From: Chloroflexota bacterium
GTDB lineage: Bacteria > Chloroflexota > Dehalococcoidia > UBA2979
Direction of reading: 5' to 3'
NCBI GenBank assembly: GCA_003670575.1
Contig: QWRD01000001.1
Span: 225,793 to 289,792 of the forward strand
Length of the DNA stretch: 64,000 bases
Shown piece by piece: positions 1 to 8,085 of this stretch. Under the pieces are notes generated by a model. That model saw nothing but the letters and a program-made list of their open reading frames with translations. It made no database searches and was not told where the DNA came from. Within the stretch, counting starts at the first letter, position 1. Each line of letters begins with the position of its first letter. A program made the position numbers and the translations under genes.

Positions 1-852
1 CACGGGCTCGCCGATCGGCTGGCCGCCGAGCAGCAGCACGTCGAGGTTGGGGCTGCGCCCCTCCTGCTGTCGGTTGGCGGCGATGGTGAGGGACTCGCCC
101 GGGCCGAAGCGTACCAGTTGGCCCAGTCCGGCCGCCCGTCCCTCATCGCCGAACGTTCCGTCGCCGTTCAGCACGTACGCCAGCGCGTTGAACGCTGCTG
201 GCCACGGCAGACGGACGCGTGCACCCGGCTGGAGCGTCGCGTGGATCATCGTGATCGGGGTATGCGTCGAGCCGGGTCCGCGGTGCCCATCGAGGCTTCC
301 CGCGATCAGGCGCAGTAGCGCGCCGCCGTCCGCTGAGGTGAGCAGCACGGTCTCGCTGCCGCGCAGATCCTGGTACCGAGGCGCCAGGAACTTGTCGCTC
401 GATGGGAGGTTCACCCACAACTGGAAGCCGTGGAACAGCCCGCCGGAAACCACCAGCGCCTCCGGCGGCCGCTCGATGTGCAGGATGCCCGCACCAGCGG
501 TCATCCATTGGGTGTCCCCGTTGGTGATCACCCCGCCGCCGCCGTTGGAGTCCTGGTGCTCGAACGTCCCGTCGATCATGTACGTGACAGTTTCGAAGCC
601 GCGGTGGGGGTGCCACGGCGTGCCCTTCGGCTCGCCTGCGGCCCACTCCACCTCGCCGATTTGATCGAGGTGGATGAACGGGTCGAGTTCCGACATCTCC
701 ACGTCGGCGAAGGCGTGACGCACCGGGAAGCCCTCGCCCTCCAATCCGCGTGGGGCGGTGGTGATGCCTCGGACGGGCCGAGGCAGCGCAGTGGCCTCCG
801 GCTCGAGCACGCGCGGCAGCGCGAGGTTGTCTGGGACGGTCACGGCAGGCAT
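1..852 (-). CDS. Pirin family protein (3' end outside window)
   Basis: Bicupin protein of the pirin family, an iron-binding cupin with quercetinase or regulatory roles in other bacteria. The frame is open from an ATG at 852 to the window edge, giving 284 residues, about the usual family length. The metal site is visible: His81 and His83 in HPHRGFETVTYM, then His125 and Glu127 in GILHIE. It is the last gene of a leftward series yceI-VOC-pirin. Pirin and YceI genes are common members of electrophile- or quinone-stress regulons, which fits the HxlR-type regulator at the head of the series. The substrate cannot be told from sequence. The family call is firm; the C-terminus is missing. Confidence 0.93.
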   Translation of the reverse strand, partial: MPAVTVPDNLALPRVLEPEATALPRPVRGITTAPRGLEGEGFPVRHAFADVEMSELDPFIHLDQIGEVEWAAGEPKGTPWHPHRGFETVTYMIDGTFEHQDSNGGGGVITNGDTQWMTAGAGILHIERPPEALVVSGGLFHGFQLWVNLPSSDKFLAPRYQDLRGSETVLLTSADGGALLRLIAGSLDGHRGPGSTHTPITMIHATLQPGARVRLPWPAAFNALAYVLNGDGTFGDEGRAAGLGQLVRFGPGESLTIAANRQQEGRSPNLDVLLLGGQPIGEPV

Positions 853-910
853 GGCGTACTCCGTTCTGCCGGGCTGGTGTCCGAGGCTGGCCCGGCGTGC
901 TGCATTGTGA

Positions 911-1390
911 TTAGGTGGTGGTGGCGGTGAACCCGCGGCGATGTAACTCGCCGGTGAGGTCGAGCGGCTTGAGGTCGAACCCACGAGTCGTCCACTCCTC
1001 ACGGGGGACGGCCCAGAACAGCTCGAACTCGTTCCCGTCCGGGTCCTTGCCGTACAGACTCAGGCTGGCGCCGTGGTCGGACTGTCCGGTGAACGCGCCC
1101 GCGTTCACCAGCTCCGTGAACGCGGGCGCAAGGTCGGGCAGCGTCTCCGTCTCCCATGCGAGGTGGTAGAGCCCTACGCGGTCTCCACGGCTCGGTCCCG
1201 GCGCGTCTGCGCCGACCTCGAACAGGCCGAGGTCGTGATGGTTTTCGCTGCCGCTGGTCTGCATGAAGTACGCGCGGCCGCCGATGTCCTCAACGACCCG
1301 GAAGCCGAGGGTGTCGCGATAGAACTCCATAGCCCGCTGCGCGTTCCGTACGTAGAGCACCGCGTGGTTCAGACGTTTGATCGCGAACAT
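911..1390 (-). CDS. VOC (glyoxalase/extradiol dioxygenase) family protein
   Basis: 159-residue single vicinal-oxygen-chelate protein with two beta-alpha-beta-beta-beta repeats. The N-terminal strand (RLNHAVLYV, His9), the central His in GLYHLAWE and the C-terminal Glu in NEFELFW are the positions that bind metal in catechol 2,3-dioxygenase-like members. The KDPDGNEFELFW ending is typical of that subgroup. It lies 26 bases after yceI and 58 bases before pirin on the same strand, so the three are probably one transcript. It could act on an electrophile or aromatic compound; the substrate is unknown. Confidence 0.9.
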   Translation of the reverse strand: MFAIKRLNHAVLYVRNAQRAMEFYRDTLGFRVVEDIGGRAYFMQTSGSENHHDLGLFEVGADAPGPSRGDRVGLYHLAWETETLPDLAPAFTELVNAGAFTGQSDHGASLSLYGKDPDGNEFELFWAVPREEWTTRGFDLKPLDLTGELHRRGFTATTT

Positions 1391-1416
1391 GTGCTGTCCC
1401 TTCCGTGAGTAGTGGA

Positions 1417-1968
1417 CTACGCCGCAGGGGCGGTTTCACTCACCTGCTGCGCACCGATGAGATCAGCCTCGATGCCGATCTTCACCTTCTTGCCGATCAG
1501 CACGCCGCCAGCCTCGATCGGTGCGTTCCAGGTGAGCCCGAAGAGCTCGCGGTCGATCTCGCCGGCGAGCGAGAGGCCGATCGCGGTGCCGCCCGCGAGG
1601 TGCGCGACGGGCCCGCTGAACTCGCCACGCAATGCCACCTGGTGGGTGATGTTACGGATCGTGAGCGCGCCGTGGATCGTCAGCGCCTCCGCGCCATCCC
1701 GCTCCACGTGCTGGCTCACGAACGTCATCGTCGGGTACTGCTCTGCATCGAAGAAGTCGGTGGAGCGGAGATGAGTGTCGCGATCGGCGTTTCCAGTGGC
1801 GAGGCTGGCGACGTCCACGGTCGCAGTGACCGTCGCCAGTTCCGGCTGCTGCGGGTCGAGTTCGATGGTCGCGTCGAACGCCTCGAAGCGCCCGCGCACC
1901 GTTGCTACCATCATGTGGCGGACGCCGAAGGTGACTTCGGAGTGGGTGGGGTCGATCTTCCAGTTCAT
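1417..1968 (-). CDS. yceI: YceI family lipid-binding protein
   Basis: 183-residue YceI/TT1927b-type lipocalin-like barrel. The N-terminus WKIDPTHSEVTFGVRHMM is the diagnostic family opening, followed by RGRFEAFDATIELD and the C-terminal ELFGLTWNAPIEAGGVLIGKK block. Family members bind polyisoprenoid or amphiphilic chains. There is no signal peptide, so this is a cytoplasmic form. A strong ribosome site (AAGGAG, 7 bases before ATG) sets the start. First gene of a leftward series and divergent from the hxlR-type regulator, with which it shares a palindromic intergenic region. Confidence 0.93.
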   Translation of the reverse strand: MNWKIDPTHSEVTFGVRHMMVATVRGRFEAFDATIELDPQQPELATVTATVDVASLATGNADRDTHLRSTDFFDAEQYPTMTFVSQHVERDGAEALTIHGALTIRNITHQVALRGEFSGPVAHLAGGTAIGLSLAGEIDRELFGLTWNAPIEAGGVLIGKKVKIGIEADLIGAQQVSETAPAA

Positions 1969-1989
1969 CTCAGGGCTCCTTCTGTAGTG

Positions 1990-2056
1990 CTTACAACTTG
2001 TAAGTAACTATGCGGAAGGAAGTTACTCTTGTCAAGGTGCTAATTGTTCGTAAGAT
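1990..2056. promoter_or_regulatory. Divergent yceI/hxlR promoter-operator region
   Basis: Two inverted repeats lie between the divergent genes: CTTACAA-C-TTGTAAG at 1990-2004, and AGTAACT at 2003-2009 paired with AGTTACT at 2021-2027. Toward yceI there is TTGACA (2035-2030), a 17-base spacer and CATAGT (2012-2007). Toward the regulator there is TTGTCA (2029-2034), a 16-base spacer and TAAGAT (2051-2056). The second inverted repeat overlaps the yceI promoter and the first lies just downstream of it. HxlR proteins bind such palindromes as dimers. That this regulator binds here is inference. Confidence 0.7.
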
Positions 2057-2075
2057 GTGGCTGCGAGGTGCCGAT

Positions 2076-2417
2076 ATGAGTGATGCATCGATCGAGGCGT
2101 TCTGTCCGCGCTTTCACGAGGCCGTCGAACTCATCGGGCGGCGGTGGACGGGCGCGATCCTGCGTGCCCTCTTCTTCGGCACGGAGCGGTTCTCAGACTT
2201 CGCGGCTGTCGTCTCTGGAATGAGCGACCGGCTACTCTCGGAGCGGCTGAAGGAACTGGAGGCGGAGGGGATCGTCGTGCGCACCGTCATCCCCGTGACC
2301 CCGGTACGCATTGAGTACCGGCTGACGGCAAAGGGGCTCGCGTTGCGCCCGGTGGTGGATGCGCTGGCCGCATGGGCGGAGCAGTGGCTGCCGCTTCCGT
2401 CCGAGCCCGCTCGGTAG
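2076..2417 (+). CDS. HxlR family transcriptional regulator
   Basis: 113-residue winged-helix regulator of the HxlR/MarR-like family. CPRFHEAVELIGRRWTGAILRAL and SDRLLSERLKELEAEGIV are the family's N-terminal cysteine and recognition-helix segments. The single Cys near the N-terminus is the residue that senses electrophiles or disulfide stress in YodB and HypR. The start at 2076 is chosen because GAGGTG lies 6 bases upstream; an upstream ATG at 2010 falls inside the operator and has no ribosome site. Divergent from yceI, and probably controls the yceI-VOC-pirin series and itself. Confidence 0.92.
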   Translation: MSDASIEAFCPRFHEAVELIGRRWTGAILRALFFGTERFSDFAAVVSGMSDRLLSERLKELEAEGIVVRTVIPVTPVRIEYRLTAKGLALRPVVDALAAWAEQWLPLPSEPAR

Positions 2418-2546
2418 AGGCCGCGCACGGCCCGGCGTGTCCCGTATCGTCTCGGCGTCTATTGTACGGTGGCACCTCTGATCGGGCCGCGGCCGTACGG
2501 CTGAACGCGGCGTCCGGCCACGCGGACGCCTGAGACAGGACACCTG

Positions 2547-3446
2547 ATGGGACGAGTATTTCTTGAGGTCGTGTTGCCGGTGGCGCTGGTCGCCGTGCTG
2601 GGCGGCTTGGTGGGGCACTGGCGAAAGGTGGCGCTGCCGCCGGTCTCCGCGCTGGTGTTCTATCTGTTCAGTCCAGCGCTCGTCTTCCACTCGCTGTCCA
2701 CGACCACGCTGTCCGCAAACGCATCGCTCCGCATCGTGGCGGTGATGCTGGCCACCTTCGTCGCGATGTACCTGGCGGCGCGGCTCTGGTCCTGGCTCGC
2801 GGGGCACGATGCTTCGTGGCGCGCCGGATTCGCGTTGGGCGCCACCACTCCGAACTCCGGCAACATGGGATTGCCCGTCGCGATGCTGGCCTTCGGCAAA
2901 GAGGGGTTTGAGGTCGCGGTGATGAACTTCGTTGCCGGGGCGGTGTTGGCGAACTCGGGTGGGATCGCGATCGCCGCTGCGGCCAGCGGCTCCAGCGCGC
3001 AGGCGTGGCGCGCTCCATTCCGATTCCCCGCCGTGTACGCGGCGGCCGCAGGTGTGCTGGTGAACGCGCTCGGCATTCACCTCCCGGTGACCATCGACGC
3101 GCCGATCACGACGCTCGCCGGGGCCGCGGTGCCGGTCATGTTGGTCGTGCTGGGGCTCCAGTTGCGTCAGGCGGTTGGTGCTGACCACCTGATGGACACC
3201 GTCGCGGTGAACGCCGGTCGGCTGTTGATCGCGCCGGTGGTGACCTGGTTCGCCGCCACCGCGCTGGGCCTCGATGGCATCGAGCGCGGGACGCTCACCG
3301 TGCTGTCGGCGATGCCGACGGCTGTGCTGGCGACGATCCTAGCGACGGAGTTCCACGCGCAGCCGGGCTTCGTCACGCGCACGGTCGTCACCTCGACGGT
3401 GTTGAGCATGCTGACGTTGACGGTGCTGATCACGCTCGTGCGCTAG
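2547..3446 (+). CDS. AEC family transporter
   Basis: 299-residue membrane protein of the auxin efflux carrier (AEC) family, with about ten hydrophobic helices in two halves. The conserved TTPNSGNMGLPVAMLAFG block, the kinked-helix Asn-Gly-Leu-Pro motif of the family, is at residues 98-115. Bacterial members export or import small carboxylates such as malate or malonate; the substrate here is unknown. An 8-bp hairpin (2509-2516/2523-2530) lies just upstream. Its stop overlaps that of the convergent TauE/SafE gene in a shared CTAG. Confidence 0.93.
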   Translation: MGRVFLEVVLPVALVAVLGGLVGHWRKVALPPVSALVFYLFSPALVFHSLSTTTLSANASLRIVAVMLATFVAMYLAARLWSWLAGHDASWRAGFALGATTPNSGNMGLPVAMLAFGKEGFEVAVMNFVAGAVLANSGGIAIAAAASGSSAQAWRAPFRFPAVYAAAAGVLVNALGIHLPVTIDAPITTLAGAAVPVMLVVLGLQLRQAVGADHLMDTVAVNAGRLLIAPVVTWFAATALGLDGIERGTLTVLSAMPTAVLATILATEFHAQPGFVTRTVVTSTVLSMLTLTVLITLVR

Positions 3447-4207
3447 CGCTGTAGCAGCAGCACAGTCGCGATGACCGCCCCGTAGCCGATGATCCCGGTG
3501 CGCAGCACTCGCGGGCTGATGCGCCGTGCGAAGTGCACGCCGACGTATCCGCCAACGATGGAGGCGACCGCCATCACGCCCGCCGGGCCCCACGCGACAT
3601 CGGCCCGCAATGCGAACACCACCAGCGCGGTGAAGTTGATGATCATCGCCAGCATGCCTTTGATGGCGTTGGAGTGGTGCAGGTTGTCCGGGGCGAGGAT
3701 GCCGAGGATCGCCAGCATCAGGATGCCGATGCCCGCACCGAAGTATCCGCCGTACACGCCGACGAGAAAGATGCCGACGTGCAGCATTGGCGAGGTTGTC
3801 GTGGTGTCGTCCGCGGAGCGCACGCCGAGCATCGTCAGCTTCGACAGCCGAGGCTGCAGATACAGCAGTATGCACGCGAAGTAGATCAGGAACGGCACCA
3901 CCGCGCGGAACGCCTGGTCCGAGGTGGAGAGCAGCAATACGGAGCCGACCAGCCCACCCAGCACGCTGGGGATCGTGAGTGCCGCCACCCGCGTTCCACG
4001 CTCGCCGAGCTCGCGGCGATAGGCGAGCGACCCGCCGATCGTCCCCGGCCAGATCGCGACCGTATTCGTGACGTTCGCGACCTTCGATGAGTAGCCGGCC
4101 GCCATGAGCGCGGGGAACGCGATGAGGGTGCCGCCACCCGCGACTGCGTTGACCGCGCCCGCAGCGCCGGACGCCACCGCGAGCCCGATGAGCGTGAGTG
4201 GATCCAA
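3443..4207 (-). CDS. Sulfite exporter TauE/SafE family protein (TSUP)
   Basis: Membrane permease of the TSUP/DUF81 family with about eight helices. The N-terminal ASGAAGAVNAVAGGGTLIAFPAL and the mid-protein GVYGGYFGAGIGILMLA are the two diagnostic repeated Gly-rich motifs. An upstream in-frame extension to 4492 is arginine-rich and not conserved-looking. I place the start at TTG 4207, six bases after AGGGG, giving 254 residues, the normal family length. Members move sulfite, sulfoacetate or similar organosulfur anions. Divergent from the carboxypeptidase gene, with 98 bases between them. Confidence 0.88.
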   Translation of the reverse strand: MDPLTLIGLAVASGAAGAVNAVAGGGTLIAFPALMAAGYSSKVANVTNTVAIWPGTIGGSLAYRRELGERGTRVAALTIPSVLGGLVGSVLLLSTSDQAFRAVVPFLIYFACILLYLQPRLSKLTMLGVRSADDTTTTSPMLHVGIFLVGVYGGYFGAGIGILMLAILGILAPDNLHHSNAIKGMLAMIINFTALVVFALRADVAWGPAGVMAVASIVGGYVGVHFARRISPRVLRTGIIGYGAVIATVLLLQR

Positions 4208-4305
4208 GATGGTCCCCTGTCGGATACGCGGACGGTGACAGAACGTGGTCGCAGCATGCCGGAGCGTACCGCCGCTGTCACCTCGCGCGGTACGCTGGCG
4301 TCCTG

Positions 4306-5130
4306 ATGCGTCAGGCTCACGCCGCGTTACTGCTCGTATTCGTCTCGTTCGCTGGCCTCCCGGTGGGCTGTGACGTGCCGTCCGGCGCGGGGCGTGGCAT
4401 CGCGGACGGCGGGCACGCAGGAGCGCCGACGGCAGCCGATGGCGCGAGGCCGGTGACGTCCTCCACAGCGGCCCCCGTAGCGCCCGTGTCACCTCGCACA
4501 GTCGAGGAGCGGGCGCTGCTGCGGGTGGTCAGCAAGCAGGCCCCGCTGGGCGCTGCCTACGTACCCGCGGAGCTGGTGGGCCTGCCGGAGCCGGCCGTGT
4601 CGCCGGGGCTGGGCACGCTCCAACTCACCCGCCCGGCGAGCGAGGCGCTGCTGGCGATGCAGGTAGCGGCGCGGGCAGCAGGCCTCGATGTGCGAGTGCA
4701 GTCGGCGTACCGATCCTTCGAGGTGCAGCAGCAGGTGCATGGTGCGCTGGCCGCACGGCTCGGCGAGCCGGAAGCCTCCAGGCGGAGCGCGCCGCCGGGG
4801 TACAGCGAGCATCAACTCGGCACCGTCGTCGACCTCACCACCGCCTCGGTCGGGTGGGGGCTCAACGCTCGCTTCGCGGCTACCGCGGAGGGGCTGTGGT
4901 TGGCCGCGAACGCGCCCACGTTCGGTTTCGCGCTCAGCTATCCCGAGGGTGCAGAGGCGGTCACGGGCTACGTCTATGAGCCGTGGCATCTCCGCTTCAT
5001 CGGCTCCTCGCGTGCCGCCGAGTGGCAACGCAGCGGAGTGACCCTCGTCGAGTACCTCGGGCGGGTGGGCGGTGCGTCCCCAGAGCCCTCACTCTCGGCC
5101 CCTCTCCCACGTCGTGGGAGAGGGGAGTAG
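4306..5130 (+). CDS. D-alanyl-D-alanine carboxypeptidase lipoprotein (M15B/VanY)
   Basis: 274-residue peptidase that trims the terminal D-Ala of peptidoglycan stems. The start at 4306 gives a lipoprotein signal: MRQ, a hydrophobic stretch, then LPVG-Cys22. The zinc and catalytic motifs of family M15B are present: SEHQLGTVVD (His169, Asp176) and EPWH (Glu225, His228), after the family segment VQSAYRSFEVQQQV. The last ten residues (APLPRRGRGE) are encoded by a perfect 12-bp-arm hairpin of the dispersed GC-rich repeat, so the C-terminal tail looks repeat-derived. A Thr/Ala/Pro-rich linker joins the lipobox to the domain. Confidence 0.92.
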   Translation: MRQAHAALLLVFVSFAGLPVGCDVPSGAGRGIADGGHAGAPTAADGARPVTSSTAAPVAPVSPRTVEERALLRVVSKQAPLGAAYVPAELVGLPEPAVSPGLGTLQLTRPASEALLAMQVAARAAGLDVRVQSAYRSFEVQQQVHGALAARLGEPEASRRSAPPGYSEHQLGTVVDLTTASVGWGLNARFAATAEGLWLAANAPTFGFALSYPEGAEAVTGYVYEPWHLRFIGSSRAAEWQRSGVTLVEYLGRVGGASPEPSLSAPLPRRGRGE

Positions 5131-5250
5131 GCGGCAACTCCGCTTCAGGCCCCCTCACCCTTTACGGGGGAGGGCTGGGGTGGGGGTCTCGGTGAGGGCC
5201 CCCTCGCCCCGTTCGCGGGGAGAGGGTTGGGGTGAGGGCTCTGAGGTGGG
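5083..5250. repeat. Dispersed GC-rich palindromic repeat cluster, copy 1
   Basis: Three short palindromic units in tandem. The first is CCCCTCTCCCAC at 5099-5110 paired with GTGGGAGAGGGG at 5114-5125, inside the end of the carboxypeptidase gene. The second, around 5151-5190, holds CCCCCTCACCC and GGGGGAGGGCTGGGG. The third, around 5198-5242, holds CCCCTCGCCCCG and CGGGGAGAGGGTTGGGG followed by GTGAGGGCTC. Related units occur near 16495, 31734 and 53901. The first hairpin could also end transcription. Confidence 0.8.
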
Positions 5251-5277
5251 GGCGGGCTCATGGCCCCCCGGATAACA

Positions 5278-5307
5278 GGAAGGGCGGGCCCGCAGGCCCG
5301 CCCTTCC
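5278..5307. terminator. Hairpin terminator after the molybdenum hydroxylase gene
   Basis: GGAAGGGCGGGCC at 5278-5290 pairs perfectly with GGCCCGCCCTTCC at 5295-5307 around the loop CGCA. It lies between convergent genes, 38 bases after the stop of the leftward molybdenum hydroxylase gene. A T-run is weak on either side, so intrinsic termination is likely but not certain. Confidence 0.65.
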
Positions 5308-5345
5308 TCATCTCGTTGCCGAGAAGGTAGTCGATGTAGCGTGGG

Positions 5346-7643
5346 CTACTTGCCCTGCTTCTCCAGCAGTGCATCCAGGATGCGCTGCGGGGTGGCCGGC
5401 ATGTCGTTCATGCGGATGCCGATAGCGTCGAACAGCGCGTTCGCGATCGCGCCGACCGGCGGCACAATCGAGCACTCGCCGACGCCGCGGACGCCCAGCG
5501 GGTGGCCGGGGTTCGGGACCTCCACAAGGATGGTCTCGATGTTCGGCATGTCCAGCGTGGTCGGCATGCGGTAGTCCAGCAGGCTGCTGTTACGCAGCGT
5601 GCCTTCCTTGTCGTAGAAGTAGTCCTCAAGCAGGCCCATGCCGATGCCCTGGGCAGCGGCGCCCTGGAGCTGACCCTCCACGTACGAGGGGTGCAGGGCG
5701 AACCCGACATCCTCGACCACCGTGTAGCGCAGCACGGTCACCTTGCCGGTGTCCGGGTCCACTTCAACGTCCACGATGTGGCCGCCGTAGGTGGGGCCGC
5801 CGGTGGCGCCGGAGAGGTCCACGTGGCCGCTGATGTAGCCGCCCGTGGCGCCCTGCTGCGCTGCCAGCTGCTTGAAGGTCATCGAACGAGGCTTGCCATC
5901 CTTGTCGGCCGGGCCGCTGAGGATGGTGGTGGCCACGTCGTACGTGACCTCGTCGACCTTGGCCTCCCAGATCTTGGCAGCACGCTCAATGGCGCGCTCG
6001 CGGATCTGGAGGGCGACCTTGTACACGCTCGCCGAGGTGCCGGCACCGGTGCCGCTACCTGCGGTGATCGTGGTGTAGCCAATGGAGTCCGTGTCCAGGA
6101 TGCGCGTGCGCACATCCTCGTACGGGACGCCCAGGAACTCGGCCATGGTCATCGCCTCGGTGGCACGGAGGCCACCGATGTCGACAGCCGCCGAGTTGAG
6201 GGCGATGGTGCCGTCAGCGTTGACGCTGGCGTTGATGCTGTGCGCGCCGGCGTTGGCGTTCCAGAAGCCCATGGCGACACCGCGACCGCGGTTGGCGCCG
6301 GTGAGCTCAGAGCGGTAGTGCGGGCTGGCCTTGACGGCCTCCATCACCTCAATGTTGCCGTTGACCGGGAGCACGGTGCCGTTGGGGCGGCGGGTGCCCT
6401 CGCGCGCGGCGTTCTTGAGGCGGACGTCCATCGGGTCCATATCCAGGGCCTCAGCGACACGATCGATCATCGTCTCAGCGACGAAGTTCGGGGCCGGGAC
6501 GCCGGGGGCGCGGTAGGCAGCGTTGCGGGGCTTGTTCAGCACCACGTCGTAGCCATCGATGAGGACGTTCGGGATGTCGTACGCGCCCAGCACGCTGTTG
6601 GCGCCGCCGGAGACGTTGGAGCCCGGGAAGGCGCCAGCCTCGTACGCCATCCAGAGCTTGATGGCGTTGATGGTGCCGTCCTTCATCGCGCCGATCTTGG
6701 CGCGAATGTAGGTGCCGGAGGTGGGGCCGGAGGCCGCCATCACTTCCTCGCGGGTCATGGACAGCTTGACGGGCTTGCCGGCCTTCTTGGACAGCATGGC
6801 CGCCAGTGGCTCAACGTAGACGCGGTTCTTACCGCCGAAGCCGCCACCGATTTCCATCGGCACGGCGCGGATGCGGCCCGCGGGCATGCGCATGATGGTC
6901 GCCATCTGGTCGCGCACCACTTGGAACACGCCCTGGCTGCTGCTGTAGATCACCAGGCTGCCGTCCTGGTTCCACGTTGCCGTGGCGGAGTGCGGCTCGA
7001 TGTAGCCCTGGTGCCACGTGCCGGTGTGGAACTCGTCCTCGAAGACGATGTCCGAGGCGCCGAACGCCTGCTCCGCGTCACCCATGGAGACCTGCAGGTG
7101 GCTGGCGACGTTGGTCGGGCCGGGGTTGGCGTCGGCCGGGGAGCCCATCGGCTCGGCGGTCTTGAGGCCGGCGTGCAGGATGGGCGCACCGGGCTCCATC
7201 GCCTGCTGCGCGCTCATCACCGGCGGGAGCACCTCGTACTCAACTTCGATGAGGTCGAGTGCGTCTTCCGCGATGTGCGGGCTGGTGGCGGCGACGGCGG
7301 CGACGGCCTGGCCCCAGTACAGCACCTTGTCCACCGCGACGAAGTTGCCGATGAGGAACTTGCGCGGGATCGGCACCATGCCTGGCACCATCGTGTCGTC
7401 CACGTCCGGGAAGTCGGCCGAGGTCACGACCGCCTCGACGCCCGGGAGCGCGAGTGCCTTCGAGACGTCGATCTTCTTGATGATGGCGTGGGCGTACGGG
7501 CTCTTCTTGATCCGCGCGAACAGCATGCGCGGAAGGTGAATGTCAGCGGCGTAGTCCGCGTGACCGGTCACCTTGTCGATGCCATCCGGGCGCACCGGCC
7601 GCGTGTGAAGTACGCGGAACTTCGGATCCATTGTCGAGGTCAT
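5346..7643 (-). CDS. Xanthine dehydrogenase family, molybdopterin-binding (large) subunit
   Basis: 765-residue molybdenum cofactor subunit of the xanthine oxidase/CO dehydrogenase class. RPDGIDKVTGHADYAADI opens the a/b hammerhead domain. GGGFGGKNRVYVEPLAAML, AYRAPGVPAPNF and GSGTGAGTSASVYK are the pterin-contact loops. GVGECSIVPPVGAIANAL carries the active-site Glu (GVGE). The start at 7643 has GGGGAGG just upstream; the longer frame to 7886 has no ribosome site. The usual FAD and 2Fe-2S subunits are not adjacent, so partners must be elsewhere or the enzyme is atypical. The padR-modABC operon 15 kb away would supply molybdate. The substrate (purine, aldehyde, CO or N-heterocycle) cannot be told. 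Confidence 0.92.
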   Translation of the reverse strand: MTSTMDPKFRVLHTRPVRPDGIDKVTGHADYAADIHLPRMLFARIKKSPYAHAIIKKIDVSKALALPGVEAVVTSADFPDVDDTMVPGMVPIPRKFLIGNFVAVDKVLYWGQAVAAVAATSPHIAEDALDLIEVEYEVLPPVMSAQQAMEPGAPILHAGLKTAEPMGSPADANPGPTNVASHLQVSMGDAEQAFGASDIVFEDEFHTGTWHQGYIEPHSATATWNQDGSLVIYSSSQGVFQVVRDQMATIMRMPAGRIRAVPMEIGGGFGGKNRVYVEPLAAMLSKKAGKPVKLSMTREEVMAASGPTSGTYIRAKIGAMKDGTINAIKLWMAYEAGAFPGSNVSGGANSVLGAYDIPNVLIDGYDVVLNKPRNAAYRAPGVPAPNFVAETMIDRVAEALDMDPMDVRLKNAAREGTRRPNGTVLPVNGNIEVMEAVKASPHYRSELTGANRGRGVAMGFWNANAGAHSINASVNADGTIALNSAAVDIGGLRATEAMTMAEFLGVPYEDVRTRILDTDSIGYTTITAGSGTGAGTSASVYKVALQIRERAIERAAKIWEAKVDEVTYDVATTILSGPADKDGKPRSMTFKQLAAQQGATGGYISGHVDLSGATGGPTYGGHIVDVEVDPDTGKVTVLRYTVVEDVGFALHPSYVEGQLQGAAAQGIGMGLLEDYFYDKEGTLRNSSLLDYRMPTTLDMPNIETILVEVPNPGHPLGVRGVGECSIVPPVGAIANALFDAIGIRMNDMPATPQRILDALLEKQGK

Positions 7644-7737
7644 TGCCTCCCCTTTCCGTGGCAGAGGTGCAGGAACACCGGTGGCATTATACCTACCCGG
7701 AGCATTGCTCACTACAGACAGTGCAAACGGCCGTGTT

Positions 7738-8079
7738 CTATGTATCCGTATCGTAATGCTGGGATTCGGTGTCGGTCCGTAGTCGGCGCCCGGTCTCCGA
7801 CGGCGACTGGTGCAGGTGGCGTGCGGAGTCCATGACGGCGGTGACGCCGGGTGCGGCGATGGCGTACCAAATGCTGGTGCCGTCACGTCGAGTGCTCACG
7901 AGGCTGCTCTGTCGGAGCACGGCGAGGTGTTGCGAGACGTTCGCTGCGCGCAGCCCGAGGCGCTGTTGAATCTCGCCGACGGTCAGGCTGCTGGCGGCGC
8001 GCAGCAACTCCAAGATCCGCAGGCGTGTCGGGTGGGCGAGCGCCCGAAACAGCTCAGCCTCGATGTCGTGTGATGTCAC
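7738..8079 (-). CDS. ArsR family transcriptional regulator
   Basis: 113-residue winged-helix repressor. SHDIEAELFRALAHPTRLRILELLR, then VGEIQQRLGLRAANVSQHLAVLRQSSLVSTRRDGTSIWYAI, is the full ArsR helix-turn-helix and wing. The metal-binding ELCVCDL-type cysteines are absent, so this is a non-metal or divergent sensor. GTG 8079 is taken as the start because TATAAT (8091-8086) ends exactly six bases upstream, as expected for a leaderless message; the longer in-frame start at 8307 runs through the promoter and into the next gene. Divergent from the broken SulP gene. Confidence 0.88.
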   Translation of the reverse strand: MTSHDIEAELFRALAHPTRLRILELLRAASSLTVGEIQQRLGLRAANVSQHLAVLRQSSLVSTRRDGTSIWYAIAAPGVTAVMDSARHLHQSPSETGRRLRTDTESQHYDTDT

Positions 8080-8085
8080 GATTTG

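Noticed and set aside
4208..4492. N-terminal extension of the TauE/SafE protein to 4492
   Set aside because: The extension is Arg/Pro-rich, overlaps the start of the divergent carboxypeptidase gene, and would place 95 soluble residues before the first helix. TTG 4207 with AGGGG fits better.
5083..5250. CRISPR-like array of GC-rich units
   Set aside because: Units are palindromic, unequal in length and not separated by constant-size unique spacers, and no cas genes are near.
5502..7835. 777-codon open frame antisense to the molybdenum hydroxylase gene
   Set aside because: It is a high-GC shadow. The minus-strand frame carries all xanthine-dehydrogenase motifs, while this one is His/Asp/Val/Arg-rich without recognisable domains.
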